A stretch of DNA of 64,000 nucleotides from Nigrospora sphaerica. Lineage: Eukaryota; Ascomycota; Sordariomycetes; Amphisphaeriales; Apiosporaceae. Both the position numbers and the translations under genes were made by a program. The stretch is from positions 2,038,501-2,102,500 of the forward strand of contig JAGVVL010000018.1 of assembly GCA_018287875.1 (NCBI GenBank). The letters run 5' to 3'. Numbering within the stretch: position 1 is the stretch's first letter; each line of letters begins with the position of its first letter. The notes beneath the pieces are model-generated. The model searched no databases. It saw only the letters and a program-made list of their open reading frames with translations, and had not been told where the DNA came from. Shown piece by piece: positions 55,578 through 64,000 of this stretch.

Positions 55578-56518
55578 GGTGGCGCTGCACGAATTCTCGG
55601 TAGGATGGTGAAGGATTGCAGGGTAGCAAATTCGGATCAGGACACCATGCTATTCAAGTCGGCGAGGTCCAAGAAAACACGCATGCGGTGCGGAAAGATC
55701 AATGCACTGGTATGGGAGAGGAAAGAGTATGGGGCGATTGATATGTGTACGGGGATTGAGAAGCGTGTAAGTGGACGCGACTGGGGGGCCCCCAAAGTCG
55801 CGTTCCGCTTTACGCGACACTTTCCCGTCCTATTTAATTCGCGCCCCACGTCATCCGTGCCCGTACCGTCGCCGAGCTAGGGCCTTGTATTCCCATAGCG
55901 ACGTATACAACGTTAAAGCATCCAAAGGACAAATCAGTCACTCCTCGCACACGCCCTTCGATCTCCAACCTTCTTTCCTGGGGACACATCACAATATATA
56001 CTTGGTATGTACTACTGAGTCCACACGCAAAATTTCCTCGCGGCGCGACAACCTGGGTATCGATTGTAAAGTACACTTTCAATGCTGTTCCGCCATTGAT
56101 CCCACCGGTACAACCTACACCGACGCCTATAAACTCCTCCTAAACTGCCCTTTTCGTCCCATTCCCGACTCACACAGTGACTTGGTCGCCCGGTGTGCCA
56201 GCAAAAGCAATGTGTGCGCCGGGCTAATGCAAATGCGAATGCAGACGCCATGTGGATGTATACTGCCAGACGGCCGTGGCCAGCAACCCGTACGCCTGTA
56301 AGAAATGGAAAGAAAAAAAAGGGGGGGAGGGCCCTGGGTTCCCGCCCCTGATCCTGATTACCAGCCCTCGACGACTATTTTCCAAGTCTGTGCCATCCAA
56401 GGGACTTGATTTGGGGCTTGGCGGTCCCTACCCAGACGGCGATGCCGGGCCTCTCGGCCTCGACTTGTTCCTGTATTTCAACTTTCGGTCATGGTTCAGC
56501 CGCCAGCTCTGTTCCCTT
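55578..56518. other. Intergenic region between hfi1 and mrc1
   Basis: About 0.94 kb without a gene. Both neighbours are on the minus strand, so it should hold the mrc1 promoter and hfi1 3' end. GGCCCCCCAAAGTCGCGTTC and following bases around 55780-55815 form a G+C-rich patch containing ACGCG-like words (CGCG at 55800-55817). In yeasts such words (MluI boxes, ACGCGT) drive S-phase genes, but only partial matches are present here. Confidence 0.4.
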
Positions 56519-58061
56519 CTAGGAAGCGACAGCTAGACACGAGTCGAGCACGTTATCGAGCGATTGCGTGTCTACCATGTCGGTGCCGTCCCAGCCCAAG
56601 TCGTCGATGTCCATGGGCTCGGGATGAACCACACCGTTGGTAAGGGGCGCCTGGGTTTTTGCGTTGCCAACACCACCCATCTCGACATCCGCGGATTCGG
56701 GCGGTTTCCTCTCGTCGACCCACGAGTAGTCACTCCAGTGCTCGAGCTCGCCGTCTCGGTATCCGTAGGTGATGGCTTTGGTGACGATGGGGAACGATGC
56801 CATGCCACAATCCCCGATCTCGAGTGCCAGTCGAAAATCGGCCATGCCGAGCGGCGCTCGGTCGCTTGCCGCTTTCGCCTCGACGGGAAGGAGGCCACTT
56901 TTGTCCCTGGTCAGTTCGCCGCGCATCAATGCCTCCTCTTCTCGTCGCAGTTGCTTTCGGTACTTGTGCGTTTGTACCCAGCTGCGCCCGGATCCAAAGC
57001 CAACAGCGCTAGAGTCACCGGGGCCATTGCTCCTGGTTCTTGACAAGACCGACGACAGCAACTCCTTAATGTAGAATTCGGTGGCGACCGTGACGAACTG
57101 GGCGGCATCCGACGAGTGGCCGTCGACAAGACCAGCTTCGTAGCAGAACGGGAGCATTTTGGATTCTATGCTTGCGACATCGGGGAACTCTCCGGATTCG
57201 ACGGCGAGGGGCTGGCCGTAGCGTTTGCGGATCTCCAAATCATAGTCTGGAAGCCATATCAGCCTGTGTTTGTAGCGCCAATTGGCCGGCGCGCACTTAC
57301 TCATCGTTTTGTTGATGCCGGCGGCGGCGCTGGCTGGGACTTCTTGAGGCTTCATAGCCCTTCCGACTCGGTGGTGGTCTGAGAACATCTGCGCCATAGA
57401 CTCGTAGGGATCGTACTGCCGAGACTGCCGTCAGCCAACCCATGGGCTAGGGAAGCCGAGTTATCGCATCACTTACGTCATTCTGCACCAAGTCTTTGAT
57501 GCGCCGCCTGTCGCGACTCGGCAATTGCATTACCTCACCCTTCAACCTTCTCTCTGCGGCATCGCCTGTGACGGGCTTGGCGCCGACGCCGGTGCTTGGC
57601 TTGTCATTGGCCGAAACCCATGGTGCCAGGCCCTGGTCGGGCATTTCCCTCGTGAGATTTCCATATATGGCAGCGAGAAGCTGGTTGTGTAGGTGCTCTT
57701 TTTCGCCGTTGGGCGAGGCGAGGATAGGGTCGATGCGCTCCGAGTATTCGGCCTGGTTAAGTCGGCCTGGACAACGCGTCGGTTAGAAAAGAACCAAGGC
57801 ATCGGGGTAGGCCAGAGCAAGAGACACGATGCCGAGCATACCCAAAATGTATTGTGTGGTGGAATCTTTGTAGGTGGTCCATTGCTCAACGCCGATTGCG
57901 GCCTTGAGGGCGGCATAGAGCGGCTCTAAGTCGATGCGCGCAGGGATAATCTGCGATTTGGTCACTTTGGAAGCCGAAGGCGAGACCGTGATGGACTTCA
58001 AAATCGGGGTGGTCAAAGTGACCGAGGGCCGGCTCAGGGCCGCCGGGTCGATGTCTGGCAT
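56519..58061 (-). CDS. hfi1: SAGA complex subunit Hfi1/Ada1
   Basis: Structural subunit of the SAGA transcription coactivator, needed for complex integrity. Four exons (57842-58061, 57477-57766, 57301-57415 and 56519-57246; introns 75, 61 and 54 bp) encode 450 residues. Seen: [20 protein letters not shown] at the start; the Tad1-type domain beginning [16 protein letters not shown] near residue 45 and continuing [20 protein letters not shown] across intron 1; [14 protein letters not shown] before intron 2; and the histone-fold-like segment [13 protein letters not shown] near 239 followed by [20 protein letters not shown], which pairs with another SAGA histone-fold subunit in yeast. The C-terminus is acidic ([15 protein letters not shown]). 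All three splice joins restore the family sequence in frame. It is divergent from spc98 with 1.7 kb between the starts. Confidence 0.92.
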
Positions 58062-59763
58062 TTCGGAGCAGGAGGCGACGGTCGGTGGTGGTGGTGGTGA
58101 TGACGGTAGTTGGTTGGCTTATGGCTTATGTAATCTCGCGATGGCGCGCCGCAACGGGGCGTGATAGTGAGAGCTGGCCAAAGTCGCGTGCTGTCGGCGC
58201 AGCGCAACAGCAAAAAGGCAGTCAAAAACCCATGTATCGTGTGCGGGAAGATGACGCGATCACATTTCCGACGGCAAACTAATGAAATTCCCGTGTCGAG
58301 TGATGGTATTCGATGGGAATTTGGGTCGGATACTGCTTGAGGTTTTTGGTGTAGACACGGATTAGAAGTGAGGACTGACGTTTCCAATGAATTTGGGTCG
58401 CTGTCGGCTGGTTGCGCAACAGGCTGATTGGAGAGAGATGGCTAGTGGAGGGCTTAAAGTATAGGGTACTTTCGTCTAGTGGTCGAATAGCACTAAACTT
58501 GGTGCCGGACTAGGCCGCGCGGGGAGCTGCTGGGCTCTGTGGGGTGGTAGCCAGTACTCTCGGCTCTCCTTGTTGCATCGTGTGTGCAATGCTTCGGAGC
58601 ACCAACCTAACCAGACATTGCCCGCCGAGATGGCTGTACATCTTCGCATCCGTAACAGTGGACATGCCATCTAGTAGACGATAGGGATGTATGTATAGAC
58701 TGGCTATGCACCATGCGGCGGGTCCATTTGGTCAGGTATGAGCTCGATAGCATGTTCGCATAGATGTAGACGGATAGGTACACACCTAGTTAAGGGCAAT
58801 GCGGGCACTGGGTTTTCTATGTACACGTAGCAACGCTGTTACGACCCAGCAGATGTGCCTCTCTACACCCTATGTCTTTACGTTACTCGTCGCGGCCGTG
58901 AGCTGGAGGACCGAGATCAGTCCAGGGCATGCGCCGGGGGACGCGCTCTGGTGCGCACCTTTGTTCTTCCTGCCCTGCGTTGCTCCTCTGTTTATGCCCT
59001 GTTGTCTACGTCCGTACCTACACAGGTAAATTGGAGGTTGGAGGTGTAGGTGCCCGTTCCCGTACACCCATCAGACACTATAGTACGGGGAGGACCCAGG
59101 TGCTTGCAGAATAGATGGCGGATGATGAAAGTCGGCATACAAATAACAGTACTAAACAGCCCCTCCCGCGAAGCTGTTATATTACACGAGATGGCATTCA
59201 TAGTTTTCACCTTTCACTGCCTACATTCCTTCTGGTCTATCTAGCAAGCATAGGTATGGGACTTGTTAGTGTGGTTTATTCCTTGTGTGCTGAGGGGCGT
59301 GGTTATACTGATACAACAGCAGCAACAGTATTGATCAGACGAAGGACAGGCTTCTGTTGAAGGACCAGCTTGCCATACGGTAGGTATTGCGTGTATCGAG
59401 TTAGTGGCATGATGCTAAATGTATTCGGATGGGAAACTGGTAGAACTGAATCCATTTCAGCTCACAAAAACTCGCCGTCTTGATATCAGGTATTCATAAT
59501 GTACTTGGATACATCCATGGACGCGCCAACCCGGTAAGCTCATAATTCGGCCTAATTGGCCGGACCCCGCCAGCCCCCGGATCGTTTACTCACAATGCGT
59601 ACGCGATCTGGGCGCGTCGAAAGTCGACCGACCGCCTTGCCGTGGAAGCTTTGGCGTACCTGAGCAATTCCCGTATGTTCCCTCGCGTGCTCAACCTCGC
59701 CATCGTGCTCCAGCGCCGCGGCAACACTTCTTGCCTCTGCCCATAGCGTCTCAAGATGCGACC
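58062..59763. other. Intergenic region between divergent hfi1 and spc98
   Basis: About 1.7 kb without a recognisable gene. It presumably carries both promoters. Frames are short and not protein-like. Confidence 0.55.
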
Positions 59764-62606
59764 ATGGCATCCCAGTCGTCTCAAGACAAGGAGCGGCGCA
59801 TCAACATCAGCATCAACCGGCTGATTGCCCACCACATCAACCAGAACGTCGACCTGAGCAGTGAGGACGTCCAAATCCGCCAAAGATGGTACGCACAGCA
59901 GATCAAGAAGGCTTTTGATGAGTACGGCGCATCGTAGCACCTGATTACCGCCGTTGTCGTGCCACTAACACGCCGGCCTCCAGAAAATCGTTACCGTCGT
60001 TGGCGCCCGACATCAACCACGCATCCGACCTGATCAAGCGGAAGCTCTACCAGACAGACCCGAACCAAGCGCTACGGTACACCAACCTGTACTCGCGCCT
60101 GCTGGCATTGCCCGTCCTCAATCAGAAATGGGGCATTCTGCACCTACTGAACTCGCTGGCCGACTCACCGGATCCCAACGAGGATGACCCCGAGGCCTAC
60201 GAGGAGTACATCCAAGAGGAGCGCGCCGAGCGGCGCAGCAGGTTTGGGAGGAGTTCCGTCTCTGCCTCAGGCAAGGCGCCGGCGGGCCAAGCCACCCAGG
60301 ATGAGGTGGTATCCTCGGGCCTGCGGAACGTCGTGCCGCCCGCGGCGAAAGCCAGGGAGCCGCCGCCTGAGGAAGACTCGGACGACGAGTCGACGGACGA
60401 GTCAGATGCCGCTCCTTCAAGCATCGGTGAGCAGAAAAGACAGATCCACCGCGAACAGAAGGAAAAGGAACAGAGAGAAAACCCGTCGCGCCCTCAAACC
60501 CGCGACGTGGCGATCAAGTCCCAGCTGCTTTCCAACAATTACGCCGCCATCGACCCCTCGGAGCCTGCGCTGCTGCGAGACCTCCCCTACACCCTCCAGG
60601 GCCTATCTTCGGCGACGCTGCCCTTCGGCAAAGAATACACCCTCACTCTTCCATGTAGCCTTTCCACCCCTCTCATCTCCCTCCTCAATACCCTGGCGGA
60701 GCCGTCCCTCCTCTACCGCACCCTCGAGGATTTTGTCAAGACGCCCGATCCGGGCCTCCTGAACCAGAGCTTGCGCGCCGCCATCAGCAATGAGCTGCGC
60801 GCTTACCTGACGCTTGTCGCAACGCTGGAAGGCCAGATCCGGCTGGCTCTGGCCACCTTGGACGAGGACGCGCCCCGCGGCGGCATCGGCAAGGCCGGCG
60901 TTACGTTGAAGCGCTGCGTGGTGTGGACACGCGAGGCCACCATGGGCCTCCGGCTCATGAGTGTCATTGCAGAGGAGTCCAAGAAGAAGAAAGGCGGTCA
61001 GCTGATTACCCTCATCCACTCCTTCGCGTCCACGAACGGGGATCCGGTGGTCGCCGCTTTTGCCGAGCGCCTGCTCACGCCGGTAACGCGACCGTTTTAC
61101 GACATTTTGCGACACTGGATCTACGATGGAGAGCTGTCGGATCCGTATGAGGAGTTCTTCGTTCACGAACACACAGAAGAGGAAATGCCCAAAGGGAAGT
61201 CGGGGTCCTCGAACGTCTGGGAGGACAAGTACAAGCCCGTCAACCACATGATCCCCTCCATCATCACCCCGGCCTTTGCCTCCAAGATCTTCCTCATTGG
61301 AAAGTCGCTCAACTTCATCCGGCACTCATGCGCCGACGCGGCCTGGGTAGAGTCCTACTCGATGGAGTCGTCCAGGGAGCTGCGTTATGGCGATACGGCG
61401 ACCCTTGAGTCCTGGATCGACGACGCCTACAAGGCGACCATGAGGCGGCTTCTAAACCTCATGACGAACAAATTCCACGTATTCGAACACCTCCGCGGCC
61501 TCAAATCGTATATCCTGCTCGGCCAGGGCGACTTCATTGCCCTGCTTATGGAATCACTCGCCGGCAACCTGGACCGGCCCGCCGGGGCGCAGTACAGACA
61601 CACGCTGACGGCGCAGCTAGAACACGCTATTCGCGGTTCGAACGCGCAGTACGATAGTCCCGAGATCCTGCGTCGCCTGGACGCCCGGATGCTCCAGCTG
61701 AGCCACGGTGACATCGGTTGGGATTGCTTCACGCTCGAATACAAGATCGACGCGCCCTGCGACGTCGTGGTGTCCGACTGGGGTGCTCGGCAGTACCTCA
61801 AAGTCTTCAACTTCCTCTGGCGCGTCAAGCGCGTCGAGTTCGCGCTGGGCGCCGTGTGGCGCAAGGTGACAACGGGTGCAAGAGGCGTGCTGCAAACGAA
61901 CCAGCGCGTGGTGCAGCAGACGTGGAAGACGACGCGGGGCGTGCTCGCCGAGATGGTGCACTTCGTGGGCCAGCTGCAGTACTACATCCTCTTTGAGGTC
62001 ATCGAGGCCTCGTGGACCGAGCTGCAGGCCAAGCTGGACCGGGAATACATCACGCTCGACGAGATGATCGGGGCCCATACCAAATACCTCAACGACATTA
62101 CGCACAAGGGCCTTTTGGGCGCCCGTCGGCGCCGCTTCGCCGGGGGCGACCCGGCCGAGGACGACAATTCGTACATGGTGCAGCTGGGCGAGCTGCTGCG
62201 CACCATGCTCGCGTACCGCGAGTGCGTGGACGGGCTGTACTCGTGGTCCCTGTCCGACTTCATGCAGCGCCAGGAGCAGGACTTGGTTTCGACACGCCAC
62301 CGCCACACGCAGTCGGTCGACCAGGACGCCGTGCCCGGCGGCCCCACGTCGGAATTCCCGGTGCTGCAGGAGCGGCTGAAGCACCTCGGCGATCGCTTCC
62401 GCAGCAAACTGCAGGTGCTGCTGGGCGACTTGGCTTACCAGTCGGACGTGGACCTGAGGTTCCTGGGGGTGAGCATGAACTTCAACGACGTCTACCAGCC
62501 CGTCCGCCGCAAGGCGAAGGCGACGCCCGCCGGCCCGTCCACGGGGGCGCTGAGCGACCGGGAGAGGGGGGCGGCGGGTGGCGAACGACTGTCGCGGCAC
62601 GAGTAA
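59764..62606 (+). CDS. spc98: Gamma-tubulin complex component 3 (Spc98/Alp6/GCP3)
   Basis: Core subunit of the gamma-tubulin small complex that nucleates microtubules at the spindle pole body. Two exons (59764-59921 and 59984-62606; 62-bp intron with donor GTACGG, branch CACTAAC and acceptor CAG) encode 926 residues. Seen: the N-terminal helical segment ERRINISINRLIAHHINQNV; the GCP N-terminal domain beginning LLRDLPYTLQGLSSATLPFG near 248; the GCP C-terminal, gamma-tubulin-binding domain from about 488, with FHVFEHLRGLKSYILLGQGD near 548, LEYKIDAPCDVVVSDWGARQ and YLKVFNFLWRVKRVEFAL; and SYMVQLGELLRTMLAYRECV near the end. The start is the ATG in ACCATGG context giving MASQSSQDKE; an in-frame ATG 11 codons earlier (59731) is possible. 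The gene converges on the protoglobin gene. Confidence 0.93.
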
Positions 62607-63099
62607 CGGTATATAGATATCTGGCTGGTATTAGACGGGTGGTTTGCATGACGGACAGGGCCGGTCACGCCTCGATACGCGTATGAATGTATGAAACGTT
62701 TTTGCTTTCCGTCGCGCTCGCGCACGCACCCGAGATGACGGCAAGGTACTTTGGCTGATGGAAGCGGCGAATTATGTGAAGAGCCAGCGGGCGACCTAGC
62801 CGTCGGACGGATGGCTCTGATGAGCCGCCGAGCGGATACAGGCCAAGGCACCGTTTGGGTAGGTATATAAATATACATATACAAGTGTAGACATTTGTAA
62901 TACAAGTGTAGACATTTGTAATACAAGTGTAGACATTTGTAATACAAGTGTAGACATTTGCAATACAAGTGTAGACATTTGTAAAACAAGGGATGGTCAA
63001 GTCCCTGCGGAAGAAGCCCAAACTCCAACCGACACGTTTGTTTATCCCTCCCAAGCGCCGTGGCATCTTCGCCCCCGGACCGGGGCTTTCCCTGCCACC
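62607..63099. other. Convergent intergenic region with minisatellite
   Basis: Short 3'-3' spacer of about 490 bp between spc98 and the protoglobin gene. Its only distinct element is the 21-bp minisatellite listed separately. Confidence 0.6.
62881..62990. repeat. Minisatellite of 21-bp units, five copies plus a stub
   Basis: Direct head-to-tail copies start at 62881, 62902, 62923, 62944 and 62965, each beginning ACAAGTGTAGACATTT, with a five-base stub after the last. Copy four has one C for T change and copy five ends AAA instead of AAT. The unit is a multiple of three, so open frames through it give heptapeptide repeats that are not a real gene. Confidence 0.95.
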
Positions 63100-64000
63100 T
63101 CAGGCCGACGTCGCCCTCTCCTTGGGCGCCCAGGCGACCACCTCCTCTTCCTCCTCGCCGGCGGCCCCCCGGGCCGCCGCGCCGCCGAAGGGACACGCGC
63201 CGGCCGAGGCCATGGGCCGCGGGATGCGCGAGGGCGAGTCTGGGTGGACGAGGTCGGCGTCGTCGTCGAGGGGGTCGAGGACGCGCTTTCCGTGGAGGTA
63301 GCCCTCGCGCTCGGGGACGAGGGCGTCGCCGTCGCCGTCGCGGCCGGACGCGGCGGCGCCACGGGCACCGGGGGGCGGCGCGACGTCGTCGCCGTCGCGC
63401 GTGTGCCACTTGGCGATGAGGTCGTTCTGAATCCAGATGACCTTGCCGAGGGCCTTGAGGAAGGCCGTCTTGCGCGGCAGGCTCAGGCGCGGGTGCGAGA
63501 GGATGGCCTCGACGAGGATGTCGTGGATGAAGCCGAGCGTGAGGCCCATGTGCACGTACTCGATGTGCAGCGGGTGCGCGCGCCCGAGCCCGACGTGCAT
63601 CATGCCCACCTTGTCGAGGTACTCCCACAGCTCCGCGCCGGCCGGGTCCGAGCACAGCTTCATCAGGTACGCCCGCAGGAACTGCTTGCGGTGCTGGATT
63701 TGCGGGCTGTCCTCGCTCAGCGCCGCCGTCGCCGCCTCGGCGCCGCCCTCGCCCGGCCCCGCGGCCGACGACGTCGACCGCGTCGCCAGCGCCCGCGCCG
63801 TAATGTCGTACTGCAGCAATTTCTTGTACACAATATTGACCACGGCCGGCACCAGCTGCTTAAAGTACTTGGCGCACGACTGTAGGGCCGCAATGTCCTC
63901 TGCATTGTTTGGTCAGTCCAGGAGATGCCGGATTCAGGGGCATGGGATCACGGAAAGGGGCCTCCATACGGCTGCTAAAGTCCAGAAAGCTATGCAGATA
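63100..64000 (-). CDS. Protoglobin-type heme-sensor protein, 5' end outside window
   Basis: Partial gene: exon 63970-64000 (cut by the window edge), 70-bp intron with donor GTATGG, CTGAC branch and acceptor CAG, then exon 63100-63899 ending in a stop. The visible part is 276 residues. Seen: YLHSFLDFSS from the upstream exon, DIAALQSCAKYFKQLVPAVV after the splice, then VYKKLLQYDITARAL and, most telling, VGMMHVGLGRAHPLHIEYVH, which matches the globin-coupled-sensor pattern G-x-x-H-x-x-I/L-G-L with the proximal heme ligand His (codon 63595-63597). IWIQNDLIAKW closes the globin domain. The last 95 or so residues are Gly/Ala/Asp/Glu-rich and look disordered. No signalling output domain follows, so it is a stand-alone protoglobin-like protein as in other fungi. 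Ligand (oxygen, NO or CO) and role are unknown. Confidence 0.85.

Noticed and set aside
58465..58500. GTCTAGTGGTCGA, similar to a tRNA D-arm
   Set aside because: No T-arm (GGTTCRANNC) or acceptor pairing within the next 80 bases.
61617..62600. 327-codon frame antisense to spc98
   Set aside because: Shadow of the GCP C-terminal domain, which is well conserved on the plus strand.
62881..62990. CRISPR-like regular direct repeats
   Set aside because: The copies are contiguous with no unique spacers and the genome is fungal, so this is a minisatellite.

Overview
The window looks like nuclear DNA of a filamentous ascomycete, most likely a sordariomycete and plausibly Hypocreales. The coding genes carry short spliceosomal introns (about 50-165 bp) with GTAAGT/GTATGT-type donors, CTAAC/CTGAC branch sites and CAG acceptors. 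The protein set is fungal: Whi3, Rsr1/Krev-1, Mrc1, Hfi1/Ada1, Spc98/GCP3, mitochondrial Mrp2 and an Arb2-domain protein. The genus cannot be fixed from the sequence. I assembled all exon models by eye, and in each case the joined exons give one uninterrupted reading frame.

Layout. 0.1-1.7 kb (-): an acyl-CoA dehydrogenase of three exons ending in a possible peroxisomal signal. 1.7-11.3 kb: gene-free, ending in a long pyrimidine-rich leader. 11.3-13.1 kb (+): Whi3-type RNA-binding protein. 13.1-21.3 kb: gene-free, with microsatellites. 21.3-22.5 kb (+): Rsr1-type small GTPase in eight exons. 22.5-25.8 kb: gene-free, with a purine-only tract. 25.8-28.5 kb (-): large single-pass membrane protein with an EGF-like module. 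28.5-39.0 kb: gene-free, including a stretch of visibly lower G+C around 34.5-38 kb. From 39 kb on the genes are denser: a secretory membrane protein with a CPGCP motif (+), a mitochondrial Mgr3-like protein (+), an Arb2-domain protein (-), Mrp2 (-), a small hydrophilic protein (+), a decayed STAND/ankyrin gene (+), Mrc1 (-), Hfi1 (-), Spc98/GCP3 (+) and, running off the right edge, a protoglobin-type heme sensor (-).

The genes do not form a pathway or biosynthetic cluster. They are mostly single-copy housekeeping functions: RNA-based cell-cycle and polarity control (Whi3, Rsr1), replication checkpoint (Mrc1), transcription coactivator SAGA (Hfi1), spindle-pole microtubule nucleation (Spc98), and mitochondrial translation and protein quality control (Mrp2, Mgr3-like). 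Roughly half of the window has no recognisable gene. The items most worth following are the fungal protoglobin, the EGF/mucin-like membrane protein, the PPxY-tailed CPGCP protein, the decayed STAND gene, and a recurrent TACGGAGTA motif outside genes. I did not find an obviously new multi-gene system.
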